NCBI GenBank assembly: GCA_964472505.1
Contig: CAYYQW010000071.1
Coordinates: 1-19,784 of the forward strand
DNA: 19,784 nucleotides
Reading direction: 5' to 3'
From: JAYEIA01 sp964472505
GTDB taxonomy: Bacteria > Bacteroidota > Bacteroidia > Bacteroidales > JAADGE01
The position numbers and the translations under genes were made by a program. The notes beneath the pieces were generated by a model, which saw only the letters and a list, made by a program, of their open reading frames with translations, ran no database searches and was not told the origin of the DNA. This document shows positions 7,629 through 15,700 of this stretch, in pieces. The stretch's first letter is position 1; the number at the start of each line of letters is the position of its first letter.

Positions 7629-7739
7629 TGCATATGCGTAGTTGCGAGATTTTAAAGTAAAATGGTTTTTTCAGCACAAGGTCAATTATTGCACTTCTGT
7701 TTCAAGTACCGCACAGTGCCCGCAGTTATCGCATATACA
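7629..7739. repeat. Imperfect inverted repeat between relA and the toxin gene
   Basis: TGCATATGCG (7629-7638) pairs with CGCATATACA (7730-7739) at 9 of 10 positions. Weaker similarity continues inward (TAGTTGCGAG against ATAACTGCGGG) for about 10 more bases. The repeat encloses about 90 nt with no gene. It could be an mRNA structure, a transposon relic or part of the junction of the AT-rich insert. Nothing identifies it as a known element. Confidence 0.35.
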
Positions 7740-7770
7740 ATGCTATAGCCACTTTTTTTATTCTATCATC

Positions 7771-8214
7771 TTATTTATTTTCAAGCGCTTTCTGTTTCAA
7801 TTCACTTGTTCCAATAATTTGTTGATAGCCTTTGTTTTTCAAACCACTTGTTAGTTTTTTATCAAGTGACCAAAGTTTTCCGTCAGTAAATTCGGTTAAT
7901 GCTACAAATGCCGTATCATTTTCATCTACGTCTTTTGTTAGTTCATAAGATTTTTGCCAAATTTCCTTCGGAATTTGATTTTCGTTTATCAAACTAACAT
8001 TTTTGAGCAAATTATAAACTTGTTCAATTAATTCGATTTCTGTTAGTTTTGAATATTTCAAAATCTTTTCTTTGTGTTTGAAAATTTCAACTACCAAATA
8101 GTAACTCGAATATTTCTCAAAACGAAATATTGGGTTCATCAAAAGTTCGGCATAAATTCCTTTCGGGCTTATCAAAGCACTTATGAAAATACTTGTATCT
8201 ATGATTATTTTCAT
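7771..8214 (-). CDS. PIN-domain toxin of a toxin-antitoxin pair
   Basis: A 147-residue PIN-domain protein; PIN toxins are metal-dependent ribonucleases. The acidic site is visible: Asp6 in IIIDTSIF, Glu43 in VVEIF, Asp97/Asp100 in DVDENDTAFVALTE and Asp118 in LWSLDKKL. Spacing and length fit the group annotated as putative PIN-family toxin components. Its ATG overlaps the upstream gene's stop by 4 nt (ATGA), the tight coupling typical of toxin-antitoxin pairs. Base composition is much more AT-rich than the neighbouring core genes, which suggests acquisition. The target RNA cannot be told. Confidence 0.85.
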   Translation of the reverse strand: MKIIIDTSIFISALISPKGIYAELLMNPIFRFEKYSSYYLVVEIFKHKEKILKYSKLTEIELIEQVYNLLKNVSLINENQIPKEIWQKSYELTKDVDENDTAFVALTEFTDGKLWSLDKKLTSGLKNKGYQQIIGTSELKQKALENK

Positions 8215-8420
8215 TCAATAAATTTGCTTTTATTTGTTTGCCACCACGATTGATTTATTTCGTTTGCAAGTTCCAAAATTTGTTCTTCGGTTGCTTGACT
8301 TTTACTCGAAATTTCTATAAAACGCAAATAATCAAGAAATTTTTGTAAATAATCAATATTTATATTTATTGCGTTTGAAAAACGAATTATCAATTCGTCT
8401 TGTGTTCGTTGTATTTGCAT
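8211..8420 (-). CDS. Putative antitoxin for the adjacent PIN toxin
   Basis: A 69-residue protein directly upstream of the PIN gene, overlapping it by 4 nt. No named DNA-binding family is recognised. The N-terminus looks like a short strand segment (DELIIRF), the middle is helical, and the C-terminus is WW-containing and basic/acidic (NQSWWQTNKSKFIE). In many type II pairs such a tail wraps the toxin. The antitoxin role is inferred from size, order and overlap. The gene is very AT-rich (one hand-counted 60-base line, 8341-8400, is 20% GC). Confidence 0.7.
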   Translation of the reverse strand: MQIQRTQDELIIRFSNAININIDYLQKFLDYLRFIEISSKSQATEEQILELANEINQSWWQTNKSKFIE

Positions 8421-8472
8421 AATTTTAATTTGATACGAATTTAATAATATTTTTTGAAATTTACATTTCTTA

Positions 8473-8488
8473 TTCTCTATTTTGAGAA
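8473..8488. repeat. Short inverted repeat upstream of the antitoxin gene
   Basis: TTCTC and GAGAA form perfect 5-base arms (8473-8477 and 8484-8488) around 6 nt, about 55 nt before the antitoxin start. Toxin-antitoxin operons often repress themselves through an operator here, so this is a candidate, but in such AT-rich DNA short repeats arise easily. Confidence 0.25.
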
Positions 8489-8541
8489 AACAATATTAAT
8501 AACTTTTTGCATTACATATTTTTCGATATTTTCAAATTTCT

Positions 8542-8549
8542 CAAAACTA
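8542..8549 (-). promoter_or_regulatory. Possible -7 element for the toxin-antitoxin pair
   Basis: The minus strand reads TAGTTTTG, an exact TAnnTTTG match about 120 nt before the antitoxin start. No TTG-type -33 element is seen 19-21 nt upstream, so only half of the promoter is supported. Confidence 0.3.
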
Positions 8550-8581
8550 AGAACACTCCGAAAAGGCCGTCCTTGCAGTAT

Positions 8582-8614
8582 GGATTATTGTCCGATTGTA
8601 TTAATAAATAATCC
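8582..8614. repeat. Perfect 8-bp inverted repeat just after the CAP-domain gene
   Basis: GGATTATT (8582-8589) and AATAATCC (8607-8614) flank 17 nt and begin 2 nt past the stop codon of the CAP-domain gene. The position suits a 3'-end hairpin, but the stem is AT-rich and no T-run follows, so a terminator role is weak. Confidence 0.35.
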
Positions 8615-8616
8615 GT

Positions 8617-9243
8617 TTATTTGATTTTTTTCAAAGGCGGCAACTTATCTTTTGCTTTCTGTTCCTCAATTTTATAGAACCACTGGAAGTTTTGAGTGGA
8701 ATATACATAGCTGTCTTTTACATAAGCCCCGCATGCCATTTGGTGTGTTTCATCCGACAGTATATTGCTGCGATGCCCCGGCGAATTCATCCACTGAGTA
8801 ATGACTTTGTCGGCCAAATCCAGATATGTTAAACCGCCTCCTATATGTGAGTAAGCGATGTTTTCAGCTAATTTGGGATTGGCAATTCCGGCTAATTCCC
8901 CGCGTTGGCGAGGTGTTTTCCTGTCGGCATCGGTGCCGGTATGCGAAAACTCGGTTTTAGCCATACGCTTGGAATGATTATAAGCCGCAATCTCTAATGC
9001 CGGATGATATTCTGCCGCTGATTTATTATGCTTAACACGTTGTTCGTTGGTTAAGAAAAACATAGCTGCATTTAAGAGCGGAATGTCGGGCTCATCTCTG
9101 TCAAAACTTTGATGAAAAATATCCTGCGACCTGAAGTTAGTGTAGTCCGTAGTTTTGTACATATCGTATGTCCAGACTTCTTGAGCCGATGCAAAGCTAA
9201 AAATTAGACTTATGGTTAATAACAGGCTTATTGTCTTCTTCAT
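8617..9243 (-). CDS. Secreted CAP/SCP-domain protein (YkwD-like)
   Basis: A 208-residue protein with a clear signal peptide (residues 1-20, ending FASA before QEVW), so it is exported. Residues about 62-190 form a CAP (SCP/TAPS, PR-1) domain. The motifs are AAYNHSKRMAK (86-96), FSHTG (99-103) with His101, AENIAY (126-131) with Glu127, and WMNSPGHRSNIL (151-162) with His157; these make the conserved His/Glu cluster. One Cys (171) is present. Bacterial CAP proteins are widespread but their function is largely unsettled. The C-terminus is basic (LPPLKKIK). It stands alone between the toxin pair and a small membrane protein, with palindromes upstream. Family assignment is secure; the role is unknown. 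Confidence 0.92.
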   Translation of the reverse strand: MKKTISLLLTISLIFSFASAQEVWTYDMYKTTDYTNFRSQDIFHQSFDRDEPDIPLLNAAMFFLTNEQRVKHNKSAAEYHPALEIAAYNHSKRMAKTEFSHTGTDADRKTPRQRGELAGIANPKLAENIAYSHIGGGLTYLDLADKVITQWMNSPGHRSNILSDETHQMACGAYVKDSYVYSTQNFQWFYKIEEQKAKDKLPPLKKIK

Positions 9244-9271
9244 AATGATACTTTTTTAGTTATTTAAAAAA

Positions 9272-9310
9272 ATCCGAATTAATTCAGACATATATGTCTT
9301 CTAAACGGAT
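9272..9310. promoter_or_regulatory. Nested palindromes upstream of the CAP-domain gene
   Basis: AGACATATATGTCT (9286-9299) is a perfect 14-bp palindrome and GAATTAATTC (9276-9285) a perfect 10-bp one directly beside it. ATCCG (9272-9276) and CGGAT (9306-9310) are outer arms nearly centred on the first. The cluster ends about 30 nt before the CAP-domain ATG, a natural place for a regulator to bind. No regulator is identified. Confidence 0.45.
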
Positions 9311-9355
9311 AATTTTAAAAAATATTTTTTATAGTTTGAATATCAACGGCTCTGC

Positions 9356-9538
9356 CTAATCCTCTTTATCTCTGCCCCAAACCAAAATACCGCCGCCTAA
9401 CAATACAGCCAAAGGCCCGGTATAAAAGCCCAGAAAAATATCCGGCATACCAAAGGAATCCAGCAGCCAAGAAATTATAATTAATAAAATTCCCAACACA
9501 ATAACTGCTACTCCCGTAAATACATGATTGTAAAACAT
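9356..9538 (-). CDS. Small membrane protein with two transmembrane segments
   Basis: A 60-residue protein with two hydrophobic segments (about 7-27 and 34-54), Gly-rich in the second, and a charged tail (WGRDKED). Such short two-helix proteins are common and mostly uncharacterised; no family is recognised. An exact -7 promoter box lies 30 nt upstream, supporting expression. It is on the same strand as guaA, 109 nt downstream of its stop. Confidence 0.65.
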   Translation of the reverse strand: MFYNHVFTGVAVIVLGILLIIISWLLDSFGMPDIFLGFYTGPLAVLLGGGILVWGRDKED

Positions 9539-9567
9539 AGCTTAGATAAATTGAATGATTGCAAAAC

Positions 9568-9575
9568 CAAAAGTA
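9568..9575 (-). promoter_or_regulatory. -7 promoter element for the small membrane protein
   Basis: The minus strand reads TACTTTTG, an exact TAnnTTTG match, about 30 nt before the ATG at 9538. No good -33 TTG is visible at the expected distance, so confidence is moderate to low. Confidence 0.4.
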
Positions 9576-9647
9576 CGAAAAATATTGACAGGACAGGACT
9601 CTGATTTGAACAATTTTGATAAGTTGCCAAAATCTGCCGGTTTTCCC

Positions 9648-11177
9648 TTATTCCCACTCAATGGTTGCCGGCGGTTTTGAGCTGATATCATACACCACAC
9701 GATTAATACCTTTTACCCGATTAATAATTCGATTGGAAACCGTACCGAGAAAGCTGTGCGGCAGCTGCGACCAATCGGCGGTCATGCCGTCCACTGAGCT
9801 GACGGCTCGCAATACTGCCGTATTTTCGTAGGTGCGTTCATCGCCCATTACGCCAACCGAGCGTACCGGCAGTAGTACCGTAAGTGCTTGCCAAACATCA
9901 TCGTACAAGTCAAATTCTTTCAATGCTTCTATAAAAATATAATCAGCTTCCTGCAGGATTTTTACGCGCTCGGGTTTTACCTCACCTAAAATCCGGATAC
10001 CCAAGCCCGGCCCGGGAAACGGATGACGTTTAAGAATATTTTCGGGAACCTCAATCTCCTTTCCTACCCTTCTGACTTCATCTTTAAACAGCAAATGCAA
10101 AGGCTCCACCACTTTCAGTTTCATAATATCCGGCAAACCGCCTACATTATGATGCGATTTTATGGTAGCCGACGGGCCTTTAACGGATTTAGACTCTATA
10201 ATGTCCGGATAAATGGTACCTTGTGCTAACCATTTTGCGTTATTGACTTTTCCGGCTTCGCGGTCAAACACATTAATAAATACATTCCCGATGGCTTTGC
10301 GTTTTTTCTCCGGGTCGCTTATACCTTTTAGCGCCTCATAGAATTCATCTTTGGCATCTACACCTTTTATATTCAGTCCCATACTTTTGTATGAATCTAA
10401 AACTTCGGCAAATTCATTTTTGCGTAACAAGCCGTTATCCACAAAGATGCAATGCAAATTTTCGCCTATGGCACGATGCAATAAAGCAGCAGCTACGCTG
10501 GAATCTACTCCGCCGGAAAGTCCAAGAATAACCCGTTCGTCTTTCAGTTTTGCTTTAAGCTCGACTATGGTGGTTTCGGCAAAGCTTTTCGGGGTCCAAT
10601 CTTGTTTGGCTTTACAAATATTAACCGCAAAATTTTTCAGAATCTTTGGTCCTTCTTCACTGTGAAATACTTCCGGATGAAACTGCAAGCCATAGGTTTG
10701 TTCGCCGCGTATTTCAAAAGCTCCTGCCTCAATATCTTCGGTTGAAGCCGTTAGTTCAAAAGTTTCGGGCAAACTCATAATGGTATCGGCATGCGACATC
10801 CAGGCAACCGATGAACCATTCACGTTTTCAAATATGGCACCGTGCTTTTTTCGCAACTTCAGTACGGATTTTCCATATTCACGCTTATCGGACGGCATGA
10901 CCTTGCCGCCGGATTTTTCAGCCAGAAGCTGCGCTCCGAAACAAATACCCAAAACCGGCATTCTTCCTCGCACAGCTGACAAATCAAAATCAGGGGCTTT
11001 GCTGTCCTTAACCGAAAAAGGACTGCCGGAAAGGATTAACCCAAGTATGTCGGTATCCGACAAGGGCAATTTATTATATGGGTGTATTTCACAATACACA
11101 TTCAATTCGCGAATTTTTCGTGCAATCAGTTGCGTGTATTGTGAACCAAAATCGGCAATTAAAATTTTTCCGGCCAT
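9648..11177 (-). CDS. guaA: GMP synthase (glutamine-hydrolysing)
   Basis: GuaA converts XMP to GMP using ATP and ammonia released from glutamine, the last step of guanine nucleotide synthesis. The 509-residue protein has a class I glutamine amidotransferase domain (about 4-190) with the triad Cys79 (GICFGAQ), His167 and Glu169 (FHPEV). The ATP-pyrophosphatase domain has the P-loop SGGVDSS (221-227). The C-terminal dimerisation domain includes RHPFPGPGLGIR and ends KPPATIEWE, the usual terminus. Length is normal. It begins 15 nt after the stop of the secreted EEP-family gene, so the two are probably co-transcribed. No guanine riboswitch-like leader is seen in that short gap. Confidence 0.98.
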   Translation of the reverse strand: MAGKILIADFGSQYTQLIARKIRELNVYCEIHPYNKLPLSDTDILGLILSGSPFSVKDSKAPDFDLSAVRGRMPVLGICFGAQLLAEKSGGKVMPSDKREYGKSVLKLRKKHGAIFENVNGSSVAWMSHADTIMSLPETFELTASTEDIEAGAFEIRGEQTYGLQFHPEVFHSEEGPKILKNFAVNICKAKQDWTPKSFAETTIVELKAKLKDERVILGLSGGVDSSVAAALLHRAIGENLHCIFVDNGLLRKNEFAEVLDSYKSMGLNIKGVDAKDEFYEALKGISDPEKKRKAIGNVFINVFDREAGKVNNAKWLAQGTIYPDIIESKSVKGPSATIKSHHNVGGLPDIMKLKVVEPLHLLFKDEVRRVGKEIEVPENILKRHPFPGPGLGIRILGEVKPERVKILQEADYIFIEALKEFDLYDDVWQALTVLLPVRSVGVMGDERTYENTAVLRAVSSVDGMTADWSQLPHSFLGTVSNRIINRVKGINRVVYDISSKPPATIEWE

Positions 11178-11192
11178 GATAAGCTTATTTTT

Positions 11193-12269
11193 TTATTTAT
11201 TTATTTTTAAATCGAGATAAACGGGTAAATGATCGGCGTAACCGCCGTGATATCTGAATCCGATGTACATGCGATTGGTGGTGTAACCGACGTACTTTTC
11301 ATCTTTTTCCAATAAAAAAGGAGCATTGAATACATGGTTGTTTTCGGGAGCAGTTTTTAGAGAAGCCTCTTTTTTTAGCAAATTCCCGGATACTATCATT
11401 TGATCCAATACACCCCATTCTCCTTGATATTTATGACTTCCGATTGCTTGGTTTTCTTGAATGTAGTAGCTCAAATTATAAAGCTTATCCGGCTGCGGAT
11501 TATCAAAATTAAACAAGGCCTGTAAGGTATCTTTAAGGCTTGTGTTTTCGGGATAATCATTGAAATCACCCATAATTATAATGTTGGGATTTATATCCTT
11601 TCTGAAAAGCGAATCGGTTTTTCGTTTTAAAACTTCTGCGGCAAATATGCGTTTTCGGTCGGTTTCTTTTTGTCCGCCCCAACGCGAAGGCCAGTGGTTA
11701 ACGAAGAAATGAACGGTATCACCGGAATTAAAGCGGCCTTTTACGTGAAGAATATCACGTGTTGTTCTTCCGTCGAAAGGAAATTTTATGGGAACCGCTT
11801 CATACTCAATGGGTGTAAAACGGTCTTTTCGATACAGAAAACCAACATCTATTCCGCGCGAATCAGGCGATTCTTTGTGGATAATTCCGTAAGAACTGCC
11901 TTTAAGCGGTGTTTTGGAAATTAAATCCTGCAAAACGCGTAAATTCTCAATTTCGCAAATACCCACAATTTCAGGCAATTCCCACTGCCCAAGGCCAATT
12001 ATTACTTTGGAAATTTTTTCTAATTTATTATTGTATTTTCGGTTTGACCAGTAGTATTGGCCTTGCGGAGTAAAATCATCATCACGTTTTAAACTGTCAT
12101 TATAAGTATCGAACAGATTTTCCACATTATAAAACATAACTCGATAATCACCTCTCGGATACTCGTATTCTTTAAGATCTTGGGCAGAAAGCGAGTAAGC
12201 ATTCATGCCCAAGAGCACGAACAGGATTAATAATATTTTAGTGTTTTGTTTAAGCATGTCCAGTTTCAT
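11193..12269 (-). CDS. Secreted endonuclease/exonuclease/phosphatase-family protein
   Basis: With the start chosen here the protein is 358 residues and begins with a signal peptide (LLILFVLLGMNAYSLSAQ, residues 13-30). The EEP fold follows, with its metal and catalytic residues: Asn48 and Glu50 (FYNVENLFD), Glu106 (GICEIEN), His192 (VNHWPSR), Asp235 and Asn237 (MGDFNDYP), Asp289 (VLDQM) and the closing Asp346-His347 (YADHLPV). The family cleaves phosphodiesters in DNA, RNA, sugar phosphates or lipids; the substrate cannot be told. Export suggests a periplasmic or extracellular role. An in-frame ATG at 12341 would give 382 residues but put 24 residues before the signal peptide and overlap the upstream gene by 17 nt. 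The start at 12269 (or 12257) is preferred. guaA follows after 15 nt. Confidence 0.88.
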   Translation of the reverse strand: MKLDMLKQNTKILLILFVLLGMNAYSLSAQDLKEYEYPRGDYRVMFYNVENLFDTYNDSLKRDDDFTPQGQYYWSNRKYNNKLEKISKVIIGLGQWELPEIVGICEIENLRVLQDLISKTPLKGSSYGIIHKESPDSRGIDVGFLYRKDRFTPIEYEAVPIKFPFDGRTTRDILHVKGRFNSGDTVHFFVNHWPSRWGGQKETDRKRIFAAEVLKRKTDSLFRKDINPNIIIMGDFNDYPENTSLKDTLQALFNFDNPQPDKLYNLSYYIQENQAIGSHKYQGEWGVLDQMIVSGNLLKKEASLKTAPENNHVFNAPFLLEKDEKYVGYTTNRMYIGFRYHGGYADHLPVYLDLKINK

Positions 12270-12324
12270 AATTAATAAATGCGGTCTTGCTGTTAAAAAT
12301 AAATGACTTAAAAAATAGCTGTTC

Positions 12325-12603
12325 TTAAAATATTTTTTCACGAATAAGTTTTACTAATATAGCCAAAAGAACAAAACCGGTTTCTAAAAACATAAAAGCA
12401 CGAAAAAATTTATACATTGCAGTTTCTGTATCAAAAATTGCAATCAGGCTTTGTGAAAAAGTATAATCATCCTGTAAATAATGTAATGAAAAATGTGTAA
12501 TTACGGCCATAACTGCATAAGTAGCCAGACTAATCAGAAGAATATACAGTACAATACGTACTCCTTTTTCAAAACTTAGGGATGATGTTTTACTGTCAGG
12601 CAT
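12325..12603 (-). CDS. Small membrane protein, function unknown
   Basis: A 92-residue protein with two predicted transmembrane helices (about 16-38 and 66-88), a polar N-terminus and a positive end (KLIREKIF). The loop between holds a Phe/Thr/Asp-rich stretch. No family is recognised. It is likely first in the minus-strand run leading to the EEP-family gene and guaA, and is divergent from the large plus-strand gene. Confidence 0.65.
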   Translation of the reverse strand: MPDSKTSSLSFEKGVRIVLYILLISLATYAVMAVITHFSLHYLQDDYTFSQSLIAIFDTETAMYKFFRAFMFLETGFVLLAILVKLIREKIF

Positions 12604-12735
12604 TTTTTTTGTAACATAATTATTAACAAATCGTTTATTTAATTAAGTGCTGCTCCGAATGATATTTAAAAAAATTACAGTAATTAAACGGCGCACACAA
12701 ATTAATTTGACAAAGATAAAAAAAGCCCTCAAAAA
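12604..12735. promoter_or_regulatory. Divergent intergenic region with palindromes and a -7 box
   Basis: This gap must hold the promoters of two divergent genes. AATTAC-A-GTAATT (12673-12685) is a perfect palindrome and AAATTAATTT (12699-12708) another. On the minus strand TATCTTTG (12711-12718) matches TAnnTTTG exactly, but no -33 element lies at the right distance. On the plus strand TTAATTTG (12702-12709) is one mismatch off. Neither promoter is complete. Confidence 0.3.
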
Positions 12736-15700
12736 ATGAGATTGAAATCCATACAAATTATCATAATAAGCCTCGCGCTCATATTATACTCGACAGATGC
12801 CGTTTCACAGAGTTCCGGTACTTATTCTAAAGAAGATATTCCCGAAAAACTCATTGAAAGATTAGAAAATCAAAACATACCGGAAACCGACAGTACGGTA
12901 TTTTTGTTTGACAAAGTATTTCAAAACTTAATACAAGCGGAACAAGAGATGATTACGGACATGCTCAACTATGCCGAACGCAAAGGAAAAGCCAATGAAA
13001 TAATCGGGGAAGCACAAATAATCGATTGGCAATCAGGCGATACCATTAGTTTCAACAAAACTTTACTATTCGGCATTATTGAGACCGGGGAGAGTCTGCA
13101 TAATAAATCACACAATTTATTTAGCGAATGGCTGAATATGGCTCACAGCCTGACAAGAGACCAAGGAACTACCGTAACGGATTTCATAAATTTCATACGT
13201 CGCACAGCTTTGCTTCAAGAAGGCTATATATATAAAAGCCGCTTGGTGCGTTGGGAAATTGACAGCGACAATTATTCATTTGATTTCGATGAAACTACTC
13301 AATCCTTCACTATTAAAATCCCCAAAACGGATATTCGCAGCATATATGATAAAACCGACACCATGAGCATACAGGCTGCATCAATCAGCTACAATCCCTT
13401 AGAATACGAAGCCTTCGGAACTGCCGGCACCGTTCGTTGGGATCAGCGCCACGGGCCGGAATTTAAAAACAGTTATGCGAAATTGGGAGACTATACACTG
13501 AACTTAAGAAGCTCATCTTACCAAGCGGAAAATGTGGCTTATTATAACAGTAAGATTTTGCGCGGCGCCATAACCGGAAAATTCAAAGATGCCGCCTCGC
13601 CATGGACGGCAAAAACAAAACTTCGGCCTTATTTTGATTCATACGAGAAAAATATAGAAATACTTGCAAGCGAAAAGAACTTTAAATACTTCGGCGGTTT
13701 GACCATAGAAGGCAATAAACTTCAAATTAGCGGAGAGCCTAAAACACCGGCCGTAATGCAATTTTTTAAAGACGGCCGATTGTTCTTTGAGGCCGAAGCT
13801 TTAAAATTGGAGTTTTACCAAGCCAATGATGCTGCTGTAAAAATATTTATAAACGATAATGACTCCATTTATCATCCGTCATCTTCATTCATAATAAGCA
13901 ACGATCATTTTATGGTCTCACGCAACAAAACAGAAATTGGCCGTCTAAATTTTCAGATAAGTGATGTAAAAATGGAAACGAATATGGAAAGTATTATCCG
14001 GAAAGCCGGAAACGATACCCTTAAATTCTCTTATGCACACCTGAACGAAGTCGGCCGATATCAAACTAAGCTTCCGGTAGAAAGCTATCTGCAAAGCGAA
14101 TTGTCAAAACCTACAAAAACGGTTTTTCGTTCAATGAATTATTTTGATCCTCAAGAATTTGACAAACTCAAAATGTATGAAAGCCGAAATCCGCTGTTTG
14201 ATATACGTAATTATTGTTTAAAAAACAACACACGAAGCTTTACGGCCAATGAACTGGCTGCATACCTCAAAAAGAATCCCCAAGCAATCAACAAACGATT
14301 AATCATGCTTTGGTATGACGGCTATATAGAATACAACACAAATACGAAAAGAGCCACCGCCAATCAAAAATTATTTGATCATTTGGATTATTTCACAAGA
14401 AAAAAAGATTATGACGTCATACAAATTGTATCTCCCGGTGAAGAAGGCAGCCGGCAAGCTCTGGAAGCCGGCTACCATCTTAAACAAAATACTCTGATAA
14501 TACACGGTGTGGAAAGTGTGATATTGAGCAATAAAAACCGAACAGCTTTTCGTACAAATAACTCAAAAAAAGTAGTTGTAGAAGAAAACAGAAATATGCA
14601 ATTCAGCGGATTGTTTCAAGCCGGACTGGCAAAATTCGCGCAAGGTCATTATCGGTTTAATTACGATAATTATTCCGTAACCGTTGATTCTGCAAAAAAA
14701 TTATTTTACAGTGAAGTGCGTCAAAGCGGTGAAAAAGATTTCAGGGTTGAGCCGATATTTTCTACCATAGAAGATGTAGGAGGTATTGTTTATATAGATT
14801 CAAGCAATAATAAATCCGGATATTTCATGGATACCAAATACGAATATCCAAAATTCAAATCGACCAAGAAAAGTTATGTATATTATAACGAAGAAGGCAT
14901 TACATCATTTAATCCCGAAGAATTCTACTTTGAGATAAACCCATATACAAGAAAAGACTTAATGTATATAAGCAATAAAGACTTAATGCTCAAAGGGAAG
15001 ATGTACACGGGAAATATGCTCCCTTTATTTGAGGACACGCTCACCATACAATACGACAAGTTTAAAAATAATGAAGGGGTTGAAAAGGAATTAGCTTCGC
15101 TGGGCTTTATACATGAGTTAGAGGGAGAAAATGTGCCTATTTTTGAAAAAGGAAAACTCAACAAAAATGCCAAAGGGAAAAGCCTCGTTCGCCTAAGCCG
15201 TGCGGGGCTGAAAGGCGAAGGTAAGATTGACTGGCTAACTTCCGAAATGCAAGCCGAAGAATTTACGTTCTATTCCGACTCGCTTTATGCACAAGCTGCT
15301 GATTTTAAAATTAGTGAGAGCGAAAATGATGAGCGCTACCCCATTCTGAGTGCCGAAAATGTAAAAATAAAATGGGATGTGGAACAAGAAAGTATCACCT
15401 GCATAACAGAAGCAGATGAGCAAATGAATATATATGACGGCCGGGTTAAAATGTCGGGAGAAGCCAGATATACACCGGATTATCTCATGGGAAGAGGAAC
15501 AGCCGAGTACGAAAACAGCCGATTGGAATCGGACAGCATCATGTTTAAGGAAAACGCATTCTTCGCATCCAAAGGTAATTATGCTGCTTATGAAAAAGGA
15601 TCCGATAAATCTAAACTGCTGTTTGAAGCTAACGACATGAAAAGCTACACCGATATGAATGCCGGAAAAACTGCTTTTGAAAAAGCCGACAGCTCTTCTT

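Noticed and set aside
7629..7739. Integron attC-like site
   Set aside because: The inverted repeat is suggestive, but the expected core motifs (RYYYAAC / GTTRRRY) are not present at the right places and no integrase is in the window.
11178..11192. Purine riboswitch upstream of guaA
   Set aside because: Only 15 nt separate the genes, too short for any riboswitch.
10780..11220. 146-residue plus-strand frame opposite guaA
   Set aside because: Antisense to a highly conserved enzyme; composition looks like a reversed coding strand.
12270..12341. N-terminal extension of the EEP-family gene
   Set aside because: It would place 24 residues ahead of a clear signal peptide and overlap the preceding gene by 17 nt.
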